64,000 nt of DNA from the NCBI GenBank assembly GCA_023413895.1, contig JAEZOU010000014.1, positions 22,175 to 86,174 of the forward strand. The letters run 5' to 3'. The DNA is from Bacteroidota bacterium (GTDB lineage Bacteria; Bacteroidota; Bacteroidia; Bacteroidales; WCHB1-69). This document shows positions 16,308-24,835 of this stretch, in pieces. The position numbers were made by a program, and so were the translations under genes. How positions within the stretch are numbered: the stretch's first letter is position 1; each line of letters begins with the position of its first letter. Under the pieces are notes generated by a model. The model made no database searches. It saw only the letters and a program-made list of their open reading frames with translations, and had not been told where the DNA came from.

Positions 16308-16688
16308 ATGATTAAACCAAAAAAAGTAAAAAAGAGCAATACCGTCTTTACCGGAAATTTAGAAGAACTTATTATTCAATCTCTTATAGAAAAAAAAGGA
16401 GAGAATATAGTTTGTATTGATTTAAAAAAAATGAATCATGTGCTGTTTGATTATTTTATCATCTGCACAGGAAATTCAAAAACTCATGTTGAAACTTTGA
16501 GTGATTTTACCCAGTTTAACGTTAAAAGTACCACTGGAGTTCATCCTGCTTATGTAGAAGGTAGAGCAAATGGAGAATGGATCCTCCTTGATTATTTCAA
16601 TATTATCGTCCATATTTTCCAACCCGAAACTCGCGAATTCTATAACATAGAGCAACTTTGGAGTGATGCTCCTATTCAAAAATTTTAA
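16308..16688 (+). CDS. rsfS: Ribosomal silencing factor RsfS
   Basis: The 126-residue protein is a standard-length RsfS/YbeB (Iojap) family member. It has LEELIIQSLIEKKGENIVCI, the FDYFIICTGNSKTHVETL signature and the DYFNIIVHIFQPETREFYNI segment. RsfS binds ribosomal protein L14 and blocks subunit joining in starved cells. It leads rsfS-ftsH-LUD-cdsA, an order I recall as common in Bacteroidota; ftsH starts five bases downstream. Confidence 0.93.
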   Translation: MIKPKKVKKSNTVFTGNLEELIIQSLIEKKGENIVCIDLKKMNHVLFDYFIICTGNSKTHVETLSDFTQFNVKSTTGVHPAYVEGRANGEWILLDYFNIIVHIFQPETREFYNIEQLWSDAPIQKF

Positions 16689-16693
16689 ATTCA

Positions 16694-18730
16694 ATGGCTT
16701 TAGAAAATAAAAAAAATAAAGGAGAAAAAATCCCTAACACCGAAAAGAAAAATCAGAAAAAATTCAATATTGCTTGGCTGTATATCGGCATCACATTGAT
16801 TTTCTTTCTTATTTATATGCAAACTGGTAGCAACAATTTTGCTGCGAAAGAGGTGTATAATACAAAAGTTAAAGAACTTGTAACCGATAAAGAGATTGAC
16901 CACATGGAGTATGTCCGCAAAGATGATAGAGTGAATATCTTCATCAAAAGTGGTCTTATCAATAATGACGAAAAATATAAGGAATTTAAAGAGGGAAATA
17001 ATATTAAAGGACCTCACTTCTTTATAAAAATTACAGACTACAAAGCTTTTGTTGACGATATTACTCGTTATCAAGATGAAGCAATTGCTAATGCCATCCG
17101 TAAAGACTCAACTATAGTGGCTTCTAAACTTCGAGAGTCATACGATTTCGACATTAAACAAAATACTAGTCACCGCTGGGGTGGAGATTTCTTCTTTATC
17201 TCTTTTATGATTTTGATTACCATTTTCTTCATTATGCAGATTCGCGCATTTCGTGGAGGTGCTAACGGAGGTGGTATGTTCAGTATAGGAAAATCAAAAG
17301 CTCAACTCTTTGATAGTAAGAAACAACCAAGCGTATCTTTTAAAGATGTTGCAGGTCTTGAGGGCGCTAAATATGAAGTTGAAGAGATTGTAGATTTTCT
17401 GAAAAATCCGAAAAAATATACAACATTAGGAGGTAAAATTCCGAAAGGAGCTCTTTTAGTTGGCCCTCCAGGAACAGGAAAAACCTTGTTAGCAAAAGCT
17501 GTTGCTGGCGAAGCGCAAGTGCCTTTCTTTTCACTTTCTGGCTCCGATTTTGTAGAGATGTTTGTCGGAGTAGGTGCTTCACGCGTTCGCGACCTTTTTA
17601 AAAACGCAAAAGAGAAAGCTCCTTGTATTATTTTTATTGACGAAATCGATGCTATAGGCCGCTCACGGGGCCGCAATTCTATTTCTGGTGCTAATGATGA
17701 AAGAGAAAACACGCTTAATCAGTTGCTTACAGAAATGGACGGCTTCTCAACTAACAACGGAATTATCGTTCTTGCAGCAACTAACCGCGCCGATGTTCTC
17801 GACCGTGCACTGCTCCGCGCAGGCCGATTCGACCGCCAAATTCATGTTGAACTTCCTAACTATAACGAAAGAAAAGGAATCTTTGAAGTTCACGTCCGTA
17901 ACTTGAAATTAGCAGAAGATGTTGATTTGGAATTCTTCTCTAAACAAACACCTGGCTTTTCTGGTGCAGATATCGCAAATGTATGTAACGAAGCCGCTTT
18001 AATCGCCGCTCGAAACGGAAAACAAAGTATCGAAAAAAGCGACTTCTTGGCGGCTATTGATAGAATTATTGGCGGCTTAGAAAAACGCGGAAATATTATC
18101 TCTCCAGACGAGAAAAAAACTATCGCTATCCACGAATCTGGACACGCAACCGTAAGCTGGATGTTAAAACACGCATCACCTCTAGTGAAAGTAACCATTG
18201 TACCTCGTGGAAAATCACTTGGCGCTGCTTGGTACTTGCCTGAAGAACGCCATATCACCACAACAGAACAACTAATGGACGAAATGGCGGCACTTCTTGG
18301 TGGACGCGCAGCAGAGGAGGTGCTCCTCGGAAAAGTTTCTACAGGCGCACTTAATGACCTCGAACGCGCAACAAAACAAGCTTACGCAATGGTAGTATAT
18401 TATGGCTTGAGCAAACTCGGTAACATCAGCTATTACGATTCATCTGGTGAACGTGAATACAACTTCTCAAAACCTTATAGCGAAAAAACTGCTGAAGAAA
18501 TCGATAGAGAAGTTCATAACATTATTGATGAAGCTTACCAAACCGCAAAGAAAATCCTTTCCGAAAATAAAGATAAACTGACACAATTATCTAAACAACT
18601 TCAAGACAAAGAGGTTATCTTTACTGAAGATATGGAAAAAATCTATGGTAAAAGAACTTTTGAAACAGAAAACATTGAGCAACCTAAAGTGGATAAAAAC
18701 ACAGAAAACTCGGAAAATATTACAGCGTAA
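16694..18730 (+). CDS. ftsH: ATP-dependent zinc metalloprotease FtsH
   Basis: The 678-residue protein has two N-terminal membrane segments (about 25-45 and 170-190) around a periplasmic domain. The AAA+ module follows, with Walker A GPPGTGKT near 257, Walker B CIIFIDEIDAIGRSRG and the second region of homology TNRADVLDRALLRAGRFDRQ. The peptidase zinc site is H480-E481-S-G-H484; HESGH replaces the more usual HEAGH, with both His and the Glu intact. FtsH degrades damaged membrane proteins and short-lived regulators. Confidence 0.97.
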   Translation: MALENKKNKGEKIPNTEKKNQKKFNIAWLYIGITLIFFLIYMQTGSNNFAAKEVYNTKVKELVTDKEIDHMEYVRKDDRVNIFIKSGLINNDEKYKEFKEGNNIKGPHFFIKITDYKAFVDDITRYQDEAIANAIRKDSTIVASKLRESYDFDIKQNTSHRWGGDFFFISFMILITIFFIMQIRAFRGGANGGGMFSIGKSKAQLFDSKKQPSVSFKDVAGLEGAKYEVEEIVDFLKNPKKYTTLGGKIPKGALLVGPPGTGKTLLAKAVAGEAQVPFFSLSGSDFVEMFVGVGASRVRDLFKNAKEKAPCIIFIDEIDAIGRSRGRNSISGANDERENTLNQLLTEMDGFSTNNGIIVLAATNRADVLDRALLRAGRFDRQIHVELPNYNERKGIFEVHVRNLKLAEDVDLEFFSKQTPGFSGADIANVCNEAALIAARNGKQSIEKSDFLAAIDRIIGGLEKRGNIISPDEKKTIAIHESGHATVSWMLKHASPLVKVTIVPRGKSLGAAWYLPEERHITTTEQLMDEMAALLGGRAAEEVLLGKVSTGALNDLERATKQAYAMVVYYGLSKLGNISYYDSSGEREYNFSKPYSEKTAEEIDREVHNIIDEAYQTAKKILSENKDKLTQLSKQLQDKEVIFTEDMEKIYGKRTFETENIEQPKVDKNTENSENITA

Positions 18731-18741
18731 AACCTATAGCT

Positions 18742-19395
18742 ATGAGCAGAAGTAATGCAGAATCACCAGACCATATCACAAATAAAGAGACGATTAAGCG
18801 ACAAATCCGTCATGCTCTTAATGAAAACAAAAATAGTTCTAACGAAAACCTTTCTCGTCTCTCCTTCTCTTATCTGAATTATTCTGATAAAGAGGAACTT
18901 AAAAACATATTTCTTAATAATTTTCGTGCTGCTGGCGGACTTTATATAGGGTGTACTGCTGAAGATTGCGAAGAGAAACTTGTTCGACTTCTCAAAGCTC
19001 AAAATCTACAAAACTTAATCGTAACAGGTCAAAAATTATCTGAAAAATTAAAAACACAAGGATTTCATATATATACATCAATTCCAAAAAACTTTCCTCC
19101 CGATGCTGCCGTTGTAAATTCTCACATTTTAGTCGCTTCTAATGGAAGTATCCTATTTTCTCCCTCATTTTCTCACTACCCTACCATCAAAAATATCTCC
19201 AAAAACATCATCGTTATTGCAAAAGAAAAGTATATCTTACCAGATTTTAAAACTACTATTGAAATGATGGATATGAGAGAAGAACAGAAAGGAATAGCTT
19301 GGAATTTACTCGAGTTTATTAGACCGAACGCTGGTAATGATAATAAATTCTTGCCTGAAAACCCTCGTATTATTTTACTGCTAATTGCTGAATAA
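18742..19395 (+). CDS. LUD-domain protein (lactate-utilisation, LutC-like)
   Basis: The 217-residue protein resembles the LUD (DUF162) family through its C-terminal SHILVASNGSILFSPSFSH and IIVIAKEKYILPDF segments. LUD proteins include LutB and LutC of lactate oxidation, but the single-domain form between ftsH and cdsA in Bacteroidota has no proven role. No Cys-rich Fe-S motifs are present. It lies 11 bases after ftsH and two before cdsA, so it is co-transcribed. Confidence 0.75.
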   Translation: MSRSNAESPDHITNKETIKRQIRHALNENKNSSNENLSRLSFSYLNYSDKEELKNIFLNNFRAAGGLYIGCTAEDCEEKLVRLLKAQNLQNLIVTGQKLSEKLKTQGFHIYTSIPKNFPPDAAVVNSHILVASNGSILFSPSFSHYPTIKNISKNIIVIAKEKYILPDFKTTIEMMDMREEQKGIAWNLLEFIRPNAGNDNKFLPENPRIILLLIAE

Positions 19396-19397
19396 AG

Positions 19398-20222
19398 ATG
19401 AAAAATTTCATAATACGTGCCTTAACAGGTATTGTTTATGCTGGAGTAATGATTGGAATGTTTTTCATTCCTCACTACCTTTTCCTCGTTCTACTTGCTC
19501 TTTTTACACTTATCGGTGGATATGAGTTTTTTAAAATTACTCACCATAAATTTGAAAACATCTCTACAACCCCATTTCTCCTCTTTGCCATTTCCCTTTT
19601 CCTTGCATTTATTTTCATCCCAAAAGAGATTATTCCTATTACACTGATTCTACTTACTCTAACAATAATTATCTCTTTATCAATCAAGGTGTTTAAAGTT
19701 TCAAATAATCCCATTTTAGAAACTGCAATATCACTATTCCCAATTTTTTGGATTGCAATTCCTATGGGAATTTTATCCTTTTGGCATCTCAACTTCGATT
19801 GCAAAACCACAATTTTATCTACACTTATTCTCATTTGGCTTAGTGATACTTTTGCCTATTGCGGAGGCTCACTCTTCGGAAAACACAAAATGATTGAACG
19901 AATATCACCCAAAAAAACTTGGGAAGGTTTCGGAATCTCACTTATTCTAACTATTGCTACCGCAATTGGAATCAGCTTCATTCCATTTTTCCACGATGCA
20001 AATTTCTCTACAATAGGAAGATGGATTGGTTTTGCCATTGTTGTTAACCTAAGCGGAACTCTTGGAGATTTGGTAGAATCTATGGTAAAACGAAACGTTA
20101 ACGTAAAAGATAGTGGCAATTTCTTGCCTGGCCACGGTGGCTGGTTAGATCGTTTTGACTCAATCCTTTTTGCCATTCCATTAGGTTTTTTATACTGGAT
20201 TACCTTTTATCTTATCCATTAA
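19398..20222 (+). CDS. cdsA: Phosphatidate cytidylyltransferase (CDP-diglyceride synthase)
   Basis: The 274-residue integral membrane protein has about eight hydrophobic segments. Near the C-terminus it has the CdsA signature MVKRNVNVKDSGNFLPGHGG followed by WLDRFDS. It makes CDP-diacylglycerol from CTP and phosphatidate at the inner membrane, the branch point for phosphatidylethanolamine and phosphatidylglycerol. It is the last gene of the rsfS operon; no obvious terminator follows before the tRNA promoter. Confidence 0.95.
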   Translation: MKNFIIRALTGIVYAGVMIGMFFIPHYLFLVLLALFTLIGGYEFFKITHHKFENISTTPFLLFAISLFLAFIFIPKEIIPITLILLTLTIIISLSIKVFKVSNNPILETAISLFPIFWIAIPMGILSFWHLNFDCKTTILSTLILIWLSDTFAYCGGSLFGKHKMIERISPKKTWEGFGISLILTIATAIGISFIPFFHDANFSTIGRWIGFAIVVNLSGTLGDLVESMVKRNVNVKDSGNFLPGHGGWLDRFDSILFAIPLGFLYWITFYLIH

Positions 20223-20431
20223 ATATAGATTTTTTTCATACAATAAAAAATTCTATTTTTTCTAATCTGAAATTGCATTTTTAAGAGAAAAAACTTCTAT
20301 TTTAACGTGAAAATAGAGATAGATTTATACAAGAAATAGGATTCTATAGTCCTAATATTGTATATATTTTACTGAAAATCAGTTGTTTTATAAAAAATAG
20401 AGCAAAATAGCATTTGTAATTAAAATTATTG

Positions 20432-20439
20432 TATTTTTG
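20432..20439 (+). promoter_or_regulatory. -7 element of the initiator tRNA gene
   Basis: TATTTTTG matches TAnnTTTG and ends 11 bases before the mature tRNA 5' end. The 200 bases between cdsA and this site show nothing else. Confidence 0.65.
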
Positions 20440-20450
20440 CAGGACAACAT

Positions 20451-20525
20451 TGCGGGGTAGAGCAGTGGCAGCTCGTCGGGCTCATAACCCGGAAGTCATA
20501 GGTTCGAATCCTATCCCCGCTACCA
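20451..20525 (+). tRNA. Initiator tRNA-fMet (CAT anticodon)
   Basis: A full cloverleaf folds by eye. The acceptor TGCGGGG pairs with CCCCGCT, the D-arm is GAGC/GCTC, the anticodon loop CTCATAA has CAT at 20483-20485, the T-arm is ATAGG/CCTAT around TTCGAAT, and CCA is encoded. The first and last acceptor positions are T and T, so they do not pair. The anticodon stem ends in three G-C pairs (GGG/CCC). Both are hallmarks of initiator rather than elongator tRNA-Met. The usual bacterial mismatch is C1-A72, so T1-T72 is a variant. Confidence 0.95.
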
Positions 20526-20531
20526 AAATAA

Positions 20532-20556
20532 AAGGCGACTTTTCAGTCGCCTTTTT
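20532..20556. terminator. Bidirectional intrinsic terminator
   Basis: AAGGCGACT, loop TTTC, AGTCGCCTT with T-runs on both strands. It lies between the tRNA and the convergent nspC and can end both transcripts. Confidence 0.85.
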
Positions 20557-20575
20557 CTTTTTATCAATAGGACAA

Positions 20576-21739
20576 TTATCCTAATTTCGATTTATAATCT
20601 TGAAAACTTCCAGGTTCTGAGAGCAAAAGAAACTCGCCATCACTCTTTACAACCCCAATAGCAGGATGCTTTACACCATTAAAAAATGTAGTTTTTACCA
20701 TCGTATAGTGAATCATATCATCAAAAACAATTCTATCTCCAACCTCCAACGGTTCTTCAAAAGCAAAATCTCCCATTCCAATATAGTCTCCTGCCAAACA
20801 AGAACAACCACCTAAACGATATACAAACTTGCTGTTTTCGGTGGGTTCGTGCGCCGAAAGCACAGTGGGCTTATAAGGCATTTCCAAACAATCTGGCAAG
20901 TGACAGGCAAAAGAAATATTCAACATCGCAATATTAATTCCCTTATTCTCAATAATATCCTCAACTGTAGAAACCAAAACTCCTGTTTGCCAACCTACAG
21001 CCTCACCTGGCTCGAGAATTACCTCTTCAATATTAGGGTAACGCTTACGGAAATTTTGAAGTAACTCAATAAGGTGTGCTACATCGTAATCTGCACGCGT
21101 AATGTGGTGTCCGCCACCAAAATTAACCCATTTACACTGCTTTATCCAAGGGGCAAAACGTGCCTCAAAATGCTGTAAACAACGTTCTAAAGCATAACTA
21201 TCATTCTCACATAAAACATGAAAATGCAATCCCTCAATTTCAGGCGGAAGTTGCTCTGGCATCTGTTCGGCTAAAACTCCTAATCGAGAACCTGGTAAAG
21301 CTGGATTGTAAAGATCGGTCTCTATTTCTGAATACTCAGGATTCACGCGCAAACCAAAACTTACACGTTTCTTATATTTATCCCTACGATTTTTATATTT
21401 TTCAAACTGCGACAAAGAATTGAAAGTAAGATGACTACTATAAAGCATCAAACTATCAATCTCCTCCTCCAAATAAACGGGTGCAAATGTATGAGCCTCA
21501 CAATTCATCTCCTCAACTATCAAGCGGGCTTCATTCAACGAACTTGCAGTAGCCCCAGAAAGATATGCTTTTACCATCGGAAATGAGTGCCAAAAAGCAA
21601 ACCCTTTTAGCGCACAGATGATTGATACATCTGCTTCGCGCTGCACCAAATCTAACAACTGCAAATTAGCTTCCAATGCCTCTTCGTACATTACAAAACA
21701 AGGAGAAGGAAGCGCCTCATATTGATTCATATTTACCAT
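20576..21739 (-). CDS. nspC: Carboxynorspermidine decarboxylase
   Basis: The 387-residue protein is a fold-type III PLP decarboxylase. It opens LPSPCFVMYEEALEANLQLL and has the PLP-lysine region CALKGFAFWHSF. Later come WVNFGGGHHIT, EPGEAVGWQTG and the Cys-containing GGCSCLAGDYIG at the dimer active site. NspC makes spermidine or norspermidine from the carboxy-precursor, the last step of the alternative polyamine route common in gut Bacteroidota. The partner carboxyspermidine dehydrogenase is not in the window. Translation may start at 21739 or at the ATG at 21730. It is the last gene of the dxs operon, nine bases after nadA. Confidence 0.93.
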   Translation of the reverse strand: MVNMNQYEALPSPCFVMYEEALEANLQLLDLVQREADVSIICALKGFAFWHSFPMVKAYLSGATASSLNEARLIVEEMNCEAHTFAPVYLEEEIDSLMLYSSHLTFNSLSQFEKYKNRRDKYKKRVSFGLRVNPEYSEIETDLYNPALPGSRLGVLAEQMPEQLPPEIEGLHFHVLCENDSYALERCLQHFEARFAPWIKQCKWVNFGGGHHITRADYDVAHLIELLQNFRKRYPNIEEVILEPGEAVGWQTGVLVSTVEDIIENKGINIAMLNISFACHLPDCLEMPYKPTVLSAHEPTENSKFVYRLGGCSCLAGDYIGMGDFAFEEPLEVGDRIVFDDMIHYTMVKTTFFNGVKHPAIGVVKSDGEFLLLSEPGSFQDYKSKLG

Positions 21740-21748
21740 AATATCAAT

Positions 21749-22654
21749 TTAAAATGTCAACATTCTCTCTAAAGGAAGACGCGCCGCACTCATTAGTGCT
21801 TCGTCCATTACTAGTTCTGGTTGCTCTGTTTGTAAAGCGTTATAAATATTCTCCAAACTATTATATTTCATATATTCACAATTCAAACAATATTGTTCTT
21901 GCTCTAAAATGGAGTAAAATTTCTTATCAGGATTTTGCTTCTGCAATTCATACAAAATTCCATTTTCGGTAACCATCAAAAACTCCTTGTCATTACTTTC
22001 GCGCACAAAAGTAAGCATAGCAGCTGTAGAACCCACAAAATCAGCGTGTTGTAAAACCTCTTGCGGACATTCCGGATGCGCAATCGTAACAGATTGCGGA
22101 TATTTTTGCTTATGCGACAACACTTTTTCTGCCTTCAATTGGTCGTGTACATGGCATGCTCCGTTCCACAAAACCATTTCTCGTCCCGTCATCTTATTGA
22201 TATAAGCACCTAAATTTTTATCTGGAGCAAAAACAATCTTTGCATCTTTAGGAAGTGAATTGACAACTCTTAAAGCGTTTCCCGAAGTTACAATTATGTC
22301 TGACAACGCCTTCACTTTTGCCGAACAATTTACATAACTCAACACCGTATAATCAGGATAATTTTTTAAAAAAACCTCAAAATCTCCATCAGGACAACTA
22401 TCTGCTAATGAACATTTTGCTGATAGATCAGGAATGAGAACCTTCTTAGTAGGATTAATAATTTTAGCTGTTTCTGCCATAAAATGAACACCAGCAAAAA
22501 GTATAATGTCAGCATTCGTCGAAACGGCTTTCTGCGCCAACGCCAAACTATCTCCTATAAAATCTGCAATCGCTTGCACTTCTGGACGCGTATAATAGTG
22601 TGCAAGGATTATCGCATTTTTCTCATTTTTTAATTTCTGAATTTTATCTTTCAT
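21749..22654 (-). CDS. nadA: Quinolinate synthase
   Basis: The 301-residue protein has the NadA landmarks: AIILAHYYTRPEVQAIADFI, GVHFMAETAKI and KKVLIPDL. The three cysteines expected to hold the [4Fe-4S] cluster lie in SYVNCSAKVKA, WNGACHVHDQ and CLNCEYMKYN. It condenses iminoaspartate with dihydroxyacetone phosphate to quinolinate for NAD synthesis and depends on Fe-S assembly. nadB and nadC are not in the window. It lies 16 bases after mnmA in the dxs operon. Confidence 0.96.
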   Translation of the reverse strand: MKDKIQKLKNEKNAIILAHYYTRPEVQAIADFIGDSLALAQKAVSTNADIILFAGVHFMAETAKIINPTKKVLIPDLSAKCSLADSCPDGDFEVFLKNYPDYTVLSYVNCSAKVKALSDIIVTSGNALRVVNSLPKDAKIVFAPDKNLGAYINKMTGREMVLWNGACHVHDQLKAEKVLSHKQKYPQSVTIAHPECPQEVLQHADFVGSTAAMLTFVRESNDKEFLMVTENGILYELQKQNPDKKFYSILEQEQYCLNCEYMKYNSLENIYNALQTEQPELVMDEALMSAARLPLERMLTF

Positions 22655-22670
22655 ATTTTCATAAAATAAT

Positions 22671-23747
22671 TTACAAAATTACTCCTCCTCCAACAACACA
22701 ATCTTCTTGATAGAAAACTACTGATTGGCCAGGTGTTACCCCCCAAACGGGTTCCTCAAAGGCAAGTTCTGCACAATCTCCACAAATAGCAATTTTCGCT
22801 TTTGTTGCTGGACTTTTATAACGAATTCGTGCATAAATCCACGGATTTTTTTCCAATCTAACTTTATCTGGGAAAATACAATTTTCTGCTTTTAAGGTTA
22901 GCGATAGCAAATCTTCCCGTTCGCCAAGCATTACCGTATTATTTTCAGCTGAGATTTGCGTTACATATTTCGGTGTTCCAAAAGCCACTTTCAAACCTTT
23001 ACGCTGACCAATAGTATAGAAAGGAAAGCCTTCGTGACGCCCCAACTTTTCACCTTCAGCATTGATATAATCTCCAGGAAAACATTTTGTGCTGAAATCG
23101 GGTATATTTTCCGATAAAAAACGGCGATAATCATTATCTGGAATAAAACAGATTTCCTGACTCTCTTTCTTCTTTGACAACTCTACAAAACCATTCTCAG
23201 AAGCTATTTTTCGCACTTCCATTTTGGTTAAATTACCTAATGGAAAAAGAGTTCGTGCTAGCTCTTCTGTTTTCAATTTCCACAAAAAATAGGTTTGATC
23301 CTTAGCAGAATCTTCAGCTTTTGCCAAAAAATGAACTCCATTTTGATTTAGAATTCTTGCATAATGTCCTGTTGCAATATAATCACATCCCAATTCATCA
23401 GCTTTTTCCAACATCATGCCCCATTTTATTGAAGAATTGCAAACCACGCACGGATTGGGCGTACGCCCTTGCATATATTCGTTTATAAAATCAGTTACAA
23501 CATAATTCTGGAAAATTTGGCTAAAATCTAAAATATGATGCTCAATACCCAATTTTTTTGCCAAACTTGCTGCTTCTTCTATCACCTTAGAACTACAACA
23601 GTTTTTTTCTGATTCACCATTTTTAGGAAGTGATTCAAACGTTTGAAAAGTTGCGCCAACCAATTCATAACCTTGATTTTTCAACAACAAAGCAGATACC
23701 GTGCTGTCAATTCCACCGCTCATCGCCATCAAAACTCGTTTTCTCAT
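22671..23747 (-). CDS. mnmA: tRNA-specific 2-thiouridylase
   Basis: The 358-residue protein has the PP-loop MAMSGGIDSTVSALLL at the N-terminus. The catalytic cysteine pair lies in RTPNPCVVCNSSIKWG and KKKESQEICFIPDNDYR, with GFPFYTIGQRKGL between the domains. MnmA places the 2-thio group on U34 of Lys, Glu and Gln tRNAs. It is third in the dxs operon, 26 bases after hydE. Confidence 0.96.
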   Translation of the reverse strand: MRKRVLMAMSGGIDSTVSALLLKNQGYELVGATFQTFESLPKNGESEKNCCSSKVIEEAASLAKKLGIEHHILDFSQIFQNYVVTDFINEYMQGRTPNPCVVCNSSIKWGMMLEKADELGCDYIATGHYARILNQNGVHFLAKAEDSAKDQTYFLWKLKTEELARTLFPLGNLTKMEVRKIASENGFVELSKKKESQEICFIPDNDYRRFLSENIPDFSTKCFPGDYINAEGEKLGRHEGFPFYTIGQRKGLKVAFGTPKYVTQISAENNTVMLGEREDLLSLTLKAENCIFPDKVRLEKNPWIYARIRYKSPATKAKIAICGDCAELAFEEPVWGVTPGQSVVFYQEDCVVGGGVIL

Positions 23748-23773
23748 TTGATCTATCTTTGGAATAAATGATT

Positions 23774-24814
23774 CTACTTTTTGTAATCTCCTCGTTCAAT
23801 GGCTAACTCGTAACCTATTGTCTGCACTCTATTTTTAATATCGGAAAGAGATTCTGCGGCTTCATCTCCTGTACTTATCTTATTGTCGTACAACATATAT
23901 TTCTCTCGCACCTCCAATGGTGATAAATTAGGCATAATCACATTTGCTCCATGCAAGATTCCCGCTTCTCTGCCTTTCGAATTGATAGTTCCTAATGCCG
24001 TTGTTGCCGGTAATAATACTTTTGGACGAAGCAAACGAATAATGGACAGTAATCGCAACGTTTGTTCCATCGTGCCCGATTTTTCTTGTGCAAAAGGAGT
24101 ATTCTGTTCTGGTATAAACGGTCCAATTCCTACCATTTCTGGCTGCAACTCTCTAATAAACTGTAAATCTTCATATAATGTTTCAATGGTTTGTCCTGGA
24201 CTTCCTACCATAAAACCACAGCCTACCTGAAAGCCAATTTCTTTTAAATCGTACAAACATTTTTTACGTGCTGTGAGCGACATCTTCGCTGGATGTAAGA
24301 TTGAATAATGGTACATATTTGCTGTTTCGTGGCGCAAAAGATAACGGTCTGCACCAGCATCACGAAATCGTTGATAGCTCTCACGGGAACGCTCTCCTAT
24401 CGACAAGGTTACAGCACAATCAGGGTATTTTTCTTTGATTGATGATACTATCTCGCAAACATAATCATCTGTAAAAAACATATCTTCACCTCCCTGCAAT
24501 ACAAAAGTACGAAAACCTAACTCGTAACCTTGACAACAGCAAGCCAAAATTGTTTCTTTCTCTAACCGATAGCGATCTACGCATCGATTACTTTTTCTAA
24601 TTCCACAATAGTAGCAATCGTTCTTACAATAATTTGTAAATTCGATTAATCCTCTGATAAAAATCTTATTTCCATAAACGGATTGTGCAATTTCTTGCGC
24701 AACTTTCCTCAATTTTTCTATCAAATCCCTATCATCTGTACTTAACAAATAATCAAGTTGTTGCAGTGAAATATTCTGAGTTTGAGTAATATGTTCAATC
24801 AATTGTTCCATCAT
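23774..24814 (-). CDS. hydE: [FeFe]-hydrogenase maturase HydE, radical SAM
   Basis: The 346-residue protein carries the radical SAM cluster motif C63-x3-C67-x2-C70 within FTNYCKNDCYYCGIRKSNR, followed by FVLQGGEDMFF. The BioB/HydE-type barrel continues through GCGFMVGSPGQT and GPFIPEQNTPF. HydE acts with HydF and HydG to build the diiron subcluster of [FeFe] hydrogenase, so the host should make H2-metabolising enzymes. hydF, hydG and the hydrogenase are absent from this window. A PylB or BioB relative is less likely given the YCGIR and GPFIP signatures. Confidence 0.88.
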   Translation of the reverse strand: MMEQLIEHITQTQNISLQQLDYLLSTDDRDLIEKLRKVAQEIAQSVYGNKIFIRGLIEFTNYCKNDCYYCGIRKSNRCVDRYRLEKETILACCCQGYELGFRTFVLQGGEDMFFTDDYVCEIVSSIKEKYPDCAVTLSIGERSRESYQRFRDAGADRYLLRHETANMYHYSILHPAKMSLTARKKCLYDLKEIGFQVGCGFMVGSPGQTIETLYEDLQFIRELQPEMVGIGPFIPEQNTPFAQEKSGTMEQTLRLLSIIRLLRPKVLLPATTALGTINSKGREAGILHGANVIMPNLSPLEVREKYMLYDNKISTGDEAAESLSDIKNRVQTIGYELAIERGDYKK

Positions 24815-24835
24815 GCTTAACTAACAGCGATCCCG

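Noticed and set aside
17302..17712. Long antisense open frame within ftsH
   Set aside because: It mirrors the conserved AAA+ coding region and has no promoter or family of its own.
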